Source: Antitrichia curtipendula
Lineage: Eukaryota > Streptophyta > Bryopsida > Hypnales > Leucodontaceae
Length of the DNA: 64,000 bases
Direction: 5' to 3'
Assembly (NCBI GenBank): GCA_951230915.1
Contig: OX579637.1
Span: 29,326,001-29,390,000 of the forward strand
The notes under the pieces are model-generated. The model searched no databases and was not told the DNA's origin. It was given only the letters and a program-made list of their open reading frames with translations. Position numbers and translations under genes: made by a program. Of the stretch, positions 23,336-34,490 are shown in pieces. Each line of letters starts with the position of its first letter. Position 1 is the first letter of the stretch.

Positions 23336-25570
23336 ATGGACGCAGAGGATGTAGCAGGAGGTTCGGAACCTGGAAGTGAACCCCCAAGTAGAAAAAAGAG
23401 AGGAAACAGAGCAACTTTGGTTTGGGGCACACTTAATGCCCCAACGATTATGGCAAACCCTGGGTGGGTGGAGGCAGATGGCCCATGGACAAGAGCAACA
23501 TGTCGGCGGTATGTAGATTGGGCCCACATCAACCGCCATTGGCCACACGACCGGTACGAGGTGCACATGAAATCTAGCGTGGTAAATATTGACCAGTGCC
23601 AACATTCGCACTTCAAGAAGAGGCTGACTGAAGTGTCATTGGCACTTTGGGGTTTAAGATCCAAGAAAGACGGGACACTTTCATTGTGCCAAATGGCATA
23701 TGCGGAGGATTTTCTTGGCAAGGTTATGGATTGGAGAACCTTTTTGGGCAGACAGCGGAATGGTGAATTTCCAAATCAAACTCGCCACATTATACCAAGT
23801 CATGTTGTGCCATTGGACAATGTACCAAATCTTGCCGTGCCATTGGCTAATGTCCAAAATGTGCAAATGAACATGGTTCCACAAGCGGAGCGTCCAGGGA
23901 CGGAGTTGATGGAGGTAGAAGTTGGTCAAGGCAGCGGTCTAGATGTCAACCAGCAAAATGTAATTGGTGGAATACAAGCTGACGATGAAGAAGTAATTCG
24001 CTTGCGCCAATTAGTACAAACATTGCAAGCAAAAAAAGAAGAAACACTACGACAACATGCTACAGAGTTGGAAGTTCAGAGTGCAAGGATGTGGGTCCTT
24101 GTAGATGAAAATGTGCGCCTCATCGCACGTGAAGCCAAGCTTGTAGAGCGTGAAAGGCGGTTCAACACAGACTCACTTCCACCACTCGATGTTGTAGTGG
24201 AATGTGTTACATACAGTGCAGACGAAGACAGGCCAAGCCCGAGCAATACATCTAAGTTTGTGGTGCGATCATGATCCATTTTTTCAAGTGCAGAAAGTGC
24301 CACGTTGGATACTATGCGTGCACGTGTTGAACGAGTTGAAGCAGAGGTTGGAAGTAATCGCACAAGCATGGAAGAATTAACAAACGCCATGCGTGCTTTG
24401 GAACTTCGTGCCAACAACGCTGAGGCAGATGTGGCGGTGCTGACTGCAGCTCAAACAGACATGGAGCAGACCATGACCGCAATGAATGCTCAAAATATGT
24501 GGTTGGTCCAAAATCCTCAGAAGGAGCAGACGCTGCTTCAAGTGTGCAACATGAAGTTGACATGCAGCTTAGCGCTAAACGAGGCTGAGCATATGCAGTG
24601 TGAAGTGAAGAGAGTGGCTGCGGTATTCAATGATGGCGGTCAACATTATTTTAGCTTGGCCTCGTGGCCTCCGGTGGAAGAAATGTTCACCGATGATTTG
24701 CCAGTGTTGGTCGATAATTCAAGCATCGATTGAAATGCCCGTCCAGACTTGGAATTCCAATATAATATCAAACGCCAACGGTACGGGCCACCCAACCACG
24801 ATGGCATTACGCCACTAGTGTGGCCTTCCGTTCCAGATTTTGTACAAGATGGAACAACATGTATAATGTGCCAAGAATCGTTTGGCCCTGAGGGTGGATG
24901 GAATCTTGGTACATGTGGCCATCTATACCACCCCGTATGTCTCATTCCACACATGGTCACCAGAAAGAGATGTGCGCAATGCAGGGCTCCATTTCATGCA
25001 CGACTGTACAAAATGTTTGGCCTTCAAGACCACATGCCTACACATTACGAGCACAATGAAGAAAATTTACCAGGCCTTGGTAATAGAGTACATTGAGGGT
25101 CCGACATGACATGGCTTTGGAAGTGGGGCCACGACAACCGACACCTCCCGGCAGGAACAGTCACTGACATACATTAGCAGAGTGACGCCCAAGTGACAGA
25201 GGTGATCAGGAGGGTGTTTGGAGACAATGATCTAGGGCGTTGACTATATTTTGATCAAATTGCCGGTGGACATTGGGACCCAGACCGCTCCATTTTTGTG
25301 CGTGCACCACATGTAGAGTGCATCATGTTTAACTCTCAAGGCATGCCAGTCAGATTTGAGGGTGAATTGAGCTTTGAGGAACAAATGACGTACATTGAAG
25401 ACAATACCTTCCATGAGCCAACCCTCGTGAGTGACATTTTTTTCCACTTACATAATAGATACAATATAGACGCATTTCAGCTTCTGACAACTTTGCAATC
25501 GCGACAAGAATTGCAGCAATTTTTGAGAAGCAGCATAGCACGAGGCGTTGTAATCGAAGAAGTAGAATAG
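23336..25570 (+). pseudogene. Coiled-coil / RING-H2 finger gene carried inside the hAT element
   Basis: A single frame of about 745 codons runs from ATG at 23336 to the stop at 25568-25570, broken by five in-frame stops (TGA ending at 24274, 24733 and 25096; TAG near 25176; TGA near 25243). Residues 25-140 form an unrecognised globular domain (blocks WVEADGPWTRATCRRYVDWA, FKKRLTEVSLALWGLRSKK). Residues about 210-400 are strongly coiled coil (LRQLVQTLQAKKEETLRQHA, ARVERVEAEVGSNRTSMEEL). A complete RING-H2 finger follows at 24860-24982, spaced C-x2-C-x14-C-x-H-x2-H-x2-C-x10-C-x2-C (CIMC, TCGHLYHPVC, CAQC). RING-H2 proteins are usually E3 ubiquitin ligases. All eight ligands survive, so decay is recent or selection lasted longer here. 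A C-terminal segment (25298-25570) is unrecognised. Confidence 0.7.
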
Positions 25571-25845
25571 ATAGTTTTGGACTAGATTGTGTATAACTAG
25601 ATAGATGTATAGAATTAAATACCGGAAGTTGTACAAAGCAAACATATGTAATTATGTAAAGCCTTTATTAGTTTACCATGTTCTACAACGGATTTATAAA
25701 ATATGTACATTTATCGTTTTCTTTCCACCTCATGTATTGTTTCTTCGCCTTTGTCTATTTTTGTAATCTATTGGACCTTTTTGTAATAGTATAGAAGAAG
25801 CTTGTATGCTTAGATGGTAGGTAAAAGAATGTTCTATTTTATTTT

Positions 25846-26487
25846 TGGTGAAGCCCTAAAGTCCAAAGTCCATTTTTTGGCCCAAACCACCCTAAACCAC
25901 CATTTTTGCTATGTTCACCTATGAATTAAATTTTCCAATTTTTTTTTGAATCGAACCAAAGGATCTTGTTCTACACTTGTCTTAGATGACGTGATAAAAA
26001 ATTTGTGATGTTTGACCGTATGGATTGAAAGTTATTAGCATTCAAAGTGAAAGAAGCAAATTTATTTCAAAAAGTTGCTAGGATTGCCCGCTCCACAAAA
26101 AAACCCATAGCTTTTCCATTCCTAATCCCAATGGGATGAATGAAAGCCTCCCATTTAAAAGAAAATATAATCCAACTGGAAAAAAATATACAAATTTGTA
26201 TTTCATTTTTTTGTGGGTTTTTTTTGTCTACTTGGAGTCCTGGACCCCCCAGTGTCCCGATCTCCCCTGTTTGAGGTTATTGTGGCATACCCTTTGCTCC
26301 TAGGCACCGATTGGAATAGAAATTGTATTATGAATAAACTCATAAGTTTATCTATCATTCTATTTTATCATTCTTATGAAAAAGTTTTCAAAAGTTTCAG
26401 TAAAAAATGAGATCATGGGAGCCTATCAAAAATCCATTTTGTCCCTTGCAGCAAGGACAATGAGAATATGTTACTTTAGGGGCTAAG
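25846..26487. repeat. Interspersed repeat, copy 2 (relative of 1753-2576)
   Basis: Same order and orientation of blocks as the first copy: a CCCTAAAG start, a Cys/Pro-like AACCACC stretch, GGATCTTGTTCTACACTTGT, TATTAGCATTCAAAG, TAGGATTGCCC and CCATAGCTTTTCCATTCCTA, ending at ACTTTAGGGGCTAAG. It is shorter and diverged. It sits inside the hAT element, so it inserted there or was carried along. Confidence 0.65.
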
Positions 26488-27218
26488 AAATAAAAACAAT
26501 TGAAATTCTTTACCAAAGCAAGAAATAATTAACAAATTATTTTATTGCTTCATATTTGATGAAATCTCCTTTAAGTCTTTAGAATCAAACCAAAAAATAA
26601 TTCACATTTTGTAACTTTTGTTCTATTAGTTTTAATCTTTTTTTAGTTGGACTATTGATTGACTACTCCCTCATGTTTATTTTTAAATCCAAAGTTTACA
26701 AATTAAAATATTGAACATTTTCCGTTTTTTCTCAAATGGCATTATGGAAATCAAATGATCAAAGTCTAATATCTTGCAATTGCTAGCTTGATAAGGTCAC
26801 GCTACATGAAAAATGAGATCATAGGAGCCTATCGAAAATCCATTTTGTTCCCTGCAAAAAGGACAATGAGAGTATATTACTTTAGGGGCTAAGAAATAAA
26901 TACAATGGAAATTCTTTACCAAAGCAAGAAATAAGTAACAAATTATTTTATTGCTTCATATTTGATGAAATCTCCTTTAAGTCTTTAGAATTAAACCAAA
27001 AAAATAATTCACGTTTTGTAACTTTTGTTCTATTAGTTTTAATGTTTTTTTAGTTGGACTATTGATTGACTACTCCCTCATGTTTATTTTTAAATCCAAA
27101 GTTTACAAATTAAAGTATTGAACATTTTTCATTTTTTCTCAAATGACATTATGGAAATCAAATTATCAAAGTCTAATATCTTGCAATTGCTAACTTGATA
27201 AGGTCACGCTACATGAAA
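26409..27218. repeat. 406-bp direct tandem duplication
   Basis: The segment starting AAATGAGATCAT (26408) recurs at 26814 with an offset of about 406 bp, running through ACTTTAGGGGCTAAGAAATA, GATGAAATCTCCTTTAAG and GACTACTCCCTCATG to AAGGTCACGCTACATGAAA in both copies. Only scattered substitutions separate them, so the duplication is fairly young. It includes the right end of the interspersed repeat. Confidence 0.9.
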
Positions 27219-27219
27219 T

Positions 27220-28140
27220 TTATTTGAAAATCAATTGAAATAAATGACTTTATGAATGGCGATCCTATACTTGAAAGTCTTAAATTGAATAGATTCTAAT
27301 TTTTTTTTTTCATTTCATTTCAAGATGAACATGGTGAAATGACAATTTGGAGTTTTTTTGGCAATAATTAGCATAGGGCCTACATGGATTAATAATTTTG
27401 AATTTCTTGCCATATAGTCAGTGTAAAATCAATTTAGCAACTTCTCTAATTAGAAGTTCAATAACAAACTTTAATCCCTAGAATCCTAGATGCCCAAGTC
27501 ATGTTTTGAGCTTCTACAAATTTGCTCTAAATTGAACAAAATGTCAACATTTTGATTAGGTGACTAGGTGTCTCAATTAAAAAAAAATTGTAACCGTATA
27601 TATTCAAACAAGACATGTTACAAATCTCATAGGTTGCTAAAACACAAAATATCACTTATAGAGTAAAAGATTATAATGTTTGAACATGAGGGTGTTAAAA
27701 CTACAAAAATGATGTGAAGTCTTCCAATCCTCTTTTCAGTTTTCACAAGTCAAATTTAAAAAGTTTTTGACCAAAAAAATATGAGTTTAAATTGCCTAAC
27801 ATGTATAATCCCAATCAATTTATGGCTTTTAAAAATATACTTTATATTTTTTTTTTTTTAAATAAATTTTGAATGTGATTTTTTCTCCAAGATCTAGTGT
27901 TTTCGAGGCACATTTCCAAAAGCTCTCAATGCTACAAGAAGTCAAGATTGCAATGGGTACCCTTGCACAAAGTCTTGAAATGAAAAATCACTATCATTTA
28001 TTTTTCAGAACAGACTATTGATGCTATAACTAGACTTCAAGAAGAACTTCCTAAAAATAGCAACTTGGATACTACTAAAAATAGCAATTTGGTTAGGTTT
28101 TATTTAACTTCAAGGTTTTGCCAACACCAGATTTGGGTGC
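27220..28140. other. AT-rich spacer, nothing recognised
   Basis: No open frame or clear repeat of note before the right subterminal array. Confidence 0.55.
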
Positions 28141-28162
28141 CTCGGGCATTTAGGCAAAAAAC

Positions 28163-28604
28163 CCGTCTAGATGCCCGTCTATTTTTCCGTCTACAGAACC
28201 GTCCAGTTACCTGTCCAGATGCCCGTCCACAGAACCGACCCTATACCCGTCCAGATGCCCGTCCAAATGCCCATCCACCCACCTGTACACATGCCCGTCT
28301 AGATGCCCGTCCACCCGTCCAGTTACCCAACTAGATGCCCGTCCACCCGTCCACCCGCCCGTCCAAATACCCGTCCATCCCGCCCGTCTAGATATCCGTC
28401 CATCACGCCCGTGCCGTGCCCGTCGACGGAAGCTCGCCCGTCCAGCCCGTCCGTCCAACGCGCCCGTCGACGATGAACGTCCATCCATTTCCATAGTTTT
28501 CATCCTTTGTCAACGGTTTTCGTCCAGATTTCATCCTGACAGACGCCGGGGTTGAATCCTGACGTCCATCCGAACATCCTGACAAACGGACAGGACGTGA
28601 CGGG
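28163..28604. repeat. Right subterminal CCCGTCC array of the hAT element
   Basis: Repeated ATGCCCGTCCA, ACCCGTCCA and CGTCCATC words over about 440 bp, ending in GGACGTGACGGGGACAACCCTG at the terminus. It mirrors the left array and is a candidate set of transposase-binding sites. Confidence 0.65.
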
Positions 28605-28614
28605 GACAACCCTG

Positions 28615-28622
28615 ATGTCAAA
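28615..28622. repeat. Right 8-bp target-site duplication (ATGTCAAA)
   Basis: Exact match to 15710-15717. Confidence 0.9.
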
Positions 28623-31604
28623 TAGACACATCCATAGTTGGTGTTGAAGTATGGGTATAGATTTTTGTAATCACCCACAGTCACCTGCACCAAAAAAAAT
28701 GGCAATCATATTAACTACTGCAGATCACAAAGGTTTAATAGATGAGGGTGTCAAAGTTGTAGATGGTGTCAATCAAAGTGTTTTCTTTGACCTTGTTCTT
28801 TTTGTGGTAGTTGAAGACCCTAATTGTGCTAAGTTTAAGTGCATTGTCTCACTGTGGGGATTTTTTTCAATTATGTCTTTCCAAAAAAAAACTCGAAACT
28901 AACCTCAGGAATTACCTTAGTGGGACAAAACATGATAAAGCATTAGAAGATGCTCACAATGCCAAGAATACGTGCCTAGCATTGACCACTTGTAGGAAGG
29001 GAAGGCCAACTCAAAAATCAAGTGGCCATGTCAATTCAAATCAAAAGGATTTGCGTGCTTGGTACAGAAGTGGTGGAGACAGTAGCCAAGAAGATGAATC
29101 TCCCTTGTTGAATCGTTCTTATTTGCTGAAATTAATGTGTTGGGGTTTTAAAGGACCTACATGTATGTATGCTGGTAATACTTATGTTGTGGATGGTTTG
29201 CTTGATGAATCACATCTTGGTGTCAATTAGTATCTTGAACCCCATCTTCGTCAATCATTTTAGGTTGACAGTAAATTTGTCAATGGCAATGGCACATTTA
29301 GGCACAAAAAATGTGCTCGGTTTAGTACATCTGGCAATTCCTTCCCTAATTTTTGTTGTAGTTTTTGTAGTCGAATTTGGCTAGAACAAGATTTCAGAAT
29401 GCATATAGTACGTGAGGATAACGCCTTTGAGAAGCAGGGTATTAGGGATACAGGCAAGGGACGCAAATTGGGGTATTTGCAAGTGAATGAGTTGTCAAGT
29501 CATAGTAGGATAATTAGAAAAAAATTAAGACTTAAAAAATGCATCATTGGGCAACAAAAGCACGCATTGTGCAATTGAAGGTTAAAATGCCTACCTTAAA
29601 AGAAGCTGCAAAAGAAGCCTCTAGTCAACAAAATTTGGTTAAATTTTGTAATGACATCATTTCTGCCCATAGATCATAGGCATTTGGGGAGAAACCTGCT
29701 CTTTGGGATTTCATAACAGATGTTGCATTCAACCTAAATAGGGATAAACAAGAATATAGATTTTCAAGTAACAAAAAGTCTTTTGGTCAAGCTATGAAAA
29801 TATATGGAAGAAACAGGATGTGTGATCTTTTCTCATTGAATTTCTCTGGTCCAACATCTAGCACATGTGTGATTGGGATGGTTGGTTGTTGGCAACAGGA
29901 TTAGATGCTATGGGTGATGCATTTGGTCTCTATGACCAAGACTACATCCACAATGGAAAAAAGTTAGTTAATCCTTTGGAATCCCCAGTAAGGATCCTCC
30001 AACTAAGTGGTGATGTTGCTTGTCTTTAGCATTTAGGTCTTGTGTATAACAAATTCATATTTGATGAACACGGGCTGAAGATAGAAGATATAGAGAGAAG
30101 GGATAGACAAAATTGGGCATCTGCCTAACGCATATGCCAAAGAAAGACTCGGATGTGTTTAGCTAAGTTGAGGACAATACCTAATGCTCATCTAGAGCAC
30201 ACTTTGGATACAGAGATGTACTTGGAAGTGTGTTCTGATTACATAGATATTTTTGCTTCCCCTATACTTGATTTGAGATCTAGGTTAGTTCTTGCTACCA
30301 AAGTTAGTTAGTTTTTTGCCTTTGGAAGCTTTGGCTTCAACATGGTGACCATTCAATTTTTGGGAATTTTCAAAAATCTAATGCATATGAGAACTTTGTG
30401 TCTCAACAATGTTTTATTGATGTACAATGCTCATGTCATTTTGTGGTTTTATTAATAATTCACTTTAGGGATAAGTATCCTCATTTGGTTGTCCCTCTCC
30501 ATCTCACAAGTAGTGATTCTTGTGAGATCTTTCTTTCTAAAATTGGTGGCATGGTAGGTTTAGAGAGGGCTTATGATTTTCATGAGTTGGTGGGGTCTGC
30601 AAATATCTTGAATCAATTGGTAGCTATTGAGTATGGCAACTATGGATTAAAGTTTGGACGCGTGCACAACAAGATGGAGAATGTGTGGGCAAAACTGCAT
30701 CCTTTAGAAGATGGTGAAACTCCTTGTGATTTGGAAGACTATAGTCTCATTAGTGAAGATGAAGAAGACATTCAAGTATTGCAACAAGGATTTAGAGAAG
30801 CCCAAAAACTCTTGCGAATCTTGAACATGGCCCCTTCAAGTGTGGCCAATAGAAAAGAATGGTTTCATATCCCATGGAAGTTTGAAAAAGCTGACAAAAA
30901 ACACTTAGCATTTGTGCTAAGCAAATCGCCTAGTGCTGGTGATGATGGTGACTCAGAGGTCCTTCGAGAGGCCTTGCAAGTGCTACCTGTAGTAGATTCT
31001 GAATAACATAGCAAGGATTCTATCCTTCACTCTGTCCTTAAAGATGTTTTAGAAGATGAATTTGTAGATGATGGTCTTGACTCTTTGGCAGTATTAAAAG
31101 AAGAGGCCCGTGATGTTTTCAATGAAATACTAGACTCCCAAAAACCACAAGTGTCTACTGTGGTTCTTTCGCACCAAATTGTGCCTGTAGTTGAACTTGG
31201 AGGCTGTCAAATTTTCAAGTCCATCCTAGTGTGACACTAGGATGGACTTGAAATCCTTTTCTTTCCAAAGATAGGTTGACAAGGGTGCATAATTCAATTT
31301 ATTTTAATAATAGTGAAGACTACATTTTAGCTGCTACTTCTACTAACACATGGATCTTATGAACCATCCTATTCAAACCAACAAGAAAGGTATTTCTTCA
31401 CCCACTACTATGGTACTACTTAATTGGTTTGGCAAAGCCCCTGGACATTTGAAATTTAAGTATGACCATTTAGACCTCAAATGGATAGATGTTGATTCCA
31501 TAATTGCAACTGTGATTTTAACATATAATGCAAATTCTTAATTTTTTTCATTAGATGAAGAGGATGTTGCTTCTCTTGACGAATTTGTTGCTGCAAGAAA
31601 ATAA
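28623..31604 (+). pseudogene. 3' part of the split zinc-finger/transposase-like gene
   Basis: Readable blocks continue from the left half: IDFCNHPQSPAPK, ILTTADHKGLIDEGVKVV, LRNYLSGTKHDKALEDAHNA, then GLVYNKFIFDEHGLKIEDIE and YLEVCSDYIDIFASPILDLR. The longest clean frame is 30398-31006, with CFIDVQCSCHFVVLLIIHFR, PHLVVPLHLTSSDSCEIFLS, KIGGMVGLERAYDFHELVG and GLKFGRVHNKMENVWAKLHP. The frame ends near DEEDVASLDEFVAARK with TAA at 31602-31604. There are many frameshifts and stops. The architecture (finger, then a long alpha/beta region) suggests a transposon-encoded protein, but I cannot name the family. Confidence 0.55.
31213..31253. other. Perfect 19-bp inverted repeat with 3-base loop
   Basis: TTTCAAGTCCATCCTAGTG, loop TGA, then its exact reverse complement. 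It lies within the pseudogene and interrupts its reading. It could be a palindromic insertion or repair product. A terminator role is not implied. Confidence 0.9.
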
Positions 31605-31609
31605 AATTG

Positions 31610-32009
31610 TATGGAAGGCATTCTTATATTGTTTTATTCTTGTCTTACATGTTGCTGAAATGTTGGTATTGTTTTTTTGAGTTAATGTCTATAGCTTGGT
31701 CTTATAACCCTCTTTTCATCAATTTTGTGTCTTTAAGGTTAATGAGTAATGTTATTTTTAAAGTATAGGCTGAGATTCTTGAGATTAGGTGAAAAAATCA
31801 CAGATTGGTTAAAACCTAAACAAGTCATTAGTATATTTTTTTAATGGATTATGAATAGGTTTTGCATGCTTCCTATTTGTGGTTACGATTTTAGGATAAA
31901 CAATATAGAATATATTATCTAGAATAGATGTGTTGTTTTAGATATAAAATTGTATTAGGCTAGGTTTTAATGTAAGTTATCACATGGTTAACAAAAATTT
32001 CAATTTGGA
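31610..32009. other. AT-rich spacer between pseudogene and second hAT element
   Basis: No gene or repeat recognised. Confidence 0.6.
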
Positions 32010-32035
32010 GTTTTGGGCAGGGTTGTCATAGTGGA

Positions 32036-32410
32036 CGGGTCAAATGATCGGATGGGCAAACCGGATCGGACAACCGGACGTCTCGGACAGCTTGGACGCC
32101 TTTCATATTTCCAATTTTCCAGTTGACAACTTAATTCCACGGTGGCGGTCCATGCTGGAATTAGGGCGCGGACGTGAAAGTCGGGGCGGGGACATCATCG
32201 TCAGGGCGAGGACTTTACAGGGCGCGGACGCCTAGTCATGGCACAAACGCCTAGACAGGGCGCGGACGCCTGGTCAGGGCGCGGACGTCTCAGCGCAGAC
32301 GCATGGTCAGGGTGCGGACGCCTGGTCAGGGTGCTGTCGTCTCGGCGCGGATGCCTAGTCAGGGCGTAGACGTCTTAGAGGGGCGCGGACGCTTGGACAG
32401 GGTACGAACA
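32036..32410. repeat. Left GCGGACG array of the second hAT element
   Basis: About twenty-base units of the type CAGGGCGCGGACGCCTGGT recur with variation. Same GGACG word as in the larger element; a candidate subterminal binding array. Confidence 0.75.
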
Positions 32411-32454
32411 TCCCACTCCTGAGCCACAGTATGGGGGGGAAGTTGAAATAGAAG

Positions 32455-32784
32455 TTGAACTTGGTCATGGGATTCTTCTTTTCTATGGAGAGGGGGAACC
32501 CATTAATGCAGCCAGCCTTTAATTTGATTTCAAGGGAATATCTTCAAGTCAATGGTTGCATGAAGGGGTCCAAATTACTTTTTGAGCTCAAAGATCATGT
32601 GTGGAAGCATGTTGCTCCCTTCTTGAGCCCGGACCTCTCCTTCATGCCTTCACCATGCACTTGCAAATTAGGACCCACACCGCAAAAAAGGAAATTTCAG
32701 AAAATGAAAATTGACTTGCTCGCTTCAATTAAAAAAAATTTGAAAGTAGACGCTAGAAGTTTTTGTATTTATAACAAAAGATAA
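32455..32784 (+). other. Open frame of about 110 codons inside the second hAT element, unrecognised
   Basis: The frame is open to TAA at 32782-32784, but I see no ATG at its upstream edge (the first in-frame Met codon is about 32464). The composition looks protein-like (GSKLLFELKDHVWKHVAPFL, PCTCKLGPTPQKRKF) but matches no family I know. It may be a captured gene fragment or chance. Confidence 0.25.
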
Positions 32785-33934
32785 GGTACATATTTTTCTT
32801 AATTCAAGTTGAAGGATGCATTTATGAATTCTCCAAATAGGAACTACATTCTTCTTTTCTTTAATTTTCTTTAAGTTTTTTTAAAGGTTTACCCTTTATA
32901 TTGATGATTTAGACATTGAATATTCATAAAACTTATTTGAAACGTTCAATTCTTTTTTGTCTACATACTAGGTTTTGCTATTGTAATGGACAAATGGAAC
33001 ATTGGAGTTGCATAGGGTTCCCAACAATCATATTGCAATATTATTAAAATTATCCTTAAAATACTTATGTGCCTAAATGTAAAGGTTTTCTAAATACATA
33101 ACTAACTTTAACATTTGACTTGTAATTTCATATAAGCCATGAAATCCCAATGTTAAATTACCATCAAATCCTTCTATGTAGTTATTAAAATAAATCAAAT
33201 TGATTTAAAAAAATTAAAGAAGAATGAAATTATATCACCCATACATAAATAATCTAAAAAAAATAAAAATAGAATAAAAAAAATGTGGCTAATATAAATC
33301 ATTGCAAATTTAAATGCTCAATTCACCAATAAAAATGCCAAATTCCTATAAGTATCCATTAAAGCAATCCAATTTATTTTTAAAAATAGATTGAAGATGA
33401 TTGATGTAAATTTTAATAAAATCCAATGTTCAATTTATTAATTTAAAGGGCACACTCTTCTACATACCCACAAAACTAACCCAAATTTTTTTTTTTTTAT
33501 CAAAATCTAAAATATGAGGTTGATGTAAATCTTGATGCAATTCCAATGTTGAATTTAATAATTGGAAGGGCAAGTCTTTGTTCCTATGTACAAAAATAAT
33601 CTAAATTTGAGATTTAAAAAAAATATTGAATTCACAACATTCAAGCTTAATATACAAAATTGTTTTCTAACAAAGATTCTTATTACGTTGTATTACAAAC
33701 TATGACAATCAAAAATTCTTAACAAAATTCTTATACAATAGGTACCAAGTCAAATTTAAATGATAAATCTTGTTTGAATTGAAGATCTATAAAAATATGT
33801 TAATTTTAGCAACTAAGAAGAGAATTCATCATTCTTTTATTTTGGAAGAAGAATCCTATGTCACATTGAATGAGTGAGGCTCCCCCTAAATCAAATTCTT
33901 CTATTGGTTTAACTTTCCAAATATCGTTTCCGCC

Positions 33935-34490
33935 GATGCATTAGCAGCTGTCCCTGCAAAATTTATTTTGGCAGCAACCTTCTTTTGGGATTTGCGACTT
34001 CAATTTTAACAATCATGGGGCGTGTTATATACCATTGGAAAGGTATTTTCAAGACCTTTCTAATGCTATATCACACGCCTTGAGATTTTCAAAATTGTTG
34101 TTGCAAAACTGGAATGAAATAGCGTCCCCGCCTAGTCACAACGTCCCCACCCAAGTGTTCCCATTCAGCCCTAGCGTCCCCGCCCTAACATCTTTGCCTA
34201 TAGAAGCGTTCGCGCCCATATGGAAAAATTCCATCGACCTCAAGGTCCAAGTTTTAGCAAAGCCTCTTCCAAGGAAACTTGGCACTCATGCATTCCCACC
34301 GATGCATTAGCAGCTGTCCCTACAGAATTTGTTTTGGCAACAACCTTCTTTTGGAATTTGCGACTTCAATTTTAAAAATCTTGGAGCATGTAATATACCA
34401 TTAGAAAGGTATTTTCAAGACCTTTTCAATAGTATATTACACGCCCCAAGATTGTTAAAATTGAAGCTGCTAAACTGAAATGAAATAGCG
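33935..34490. repeat. Two direct copies of a foldback (hairpin) segment
   Basis: GATGCATTAGCAGCTGTCCCT starts copies at 33935 and 34301 (offset 366). Each copy contains an inverted repeat with arms of about 48 bp and a loop near ATTTTCAAGA: 33994-34104 and 34360-34470. In the second, the arm CAATTTTAAAAATCTTGGAG faces a near-complementary partner ending TTGTTAAAATTGAAG, with roughly half a dozen mismatches. If transcribed, each would fold into a long hairpin of the sort that feeds small-RNA production. Confidence 0.8.

Larger units (their letters stand above)
15718..28614. mobile_element. 12.9-kb hAT-superfamily DNA transposon carrying cargo genes
   Basis: The left end is CAAGGTTGTCTATTCGGACG. 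The right end, reverse complemented, is CAGGGTTGTCCCCGTCACGT, so 9 of the first 10 bases match. The flanking octamers are identical (ATGTCAAA), and removing the element rejoins a broken reading frame. From left to right it holds a CGTCC-rich subterminal array, a truncated BED/DUF659 transposase (+), a protein-kinase-like pseudogene (-), a second CGTCC array, an AT-rich spacer with a telomere-like repeat, a third CGTCC array, a coiled-coil/RING-H2 pseudogene (+), an interspersed repeat, a 406-bp tandem duplication and a right subterminal CGTCC array. It is unusually long for hAT. Later nested insertions may account for part of the length. Confidence 0.85.

Noticed and set aside
28065..28503. 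Open frames of about 90 codons rich in Arg, Pro and Gly
   Set aside because: By-products of the right subterminal CCCGTCC array.
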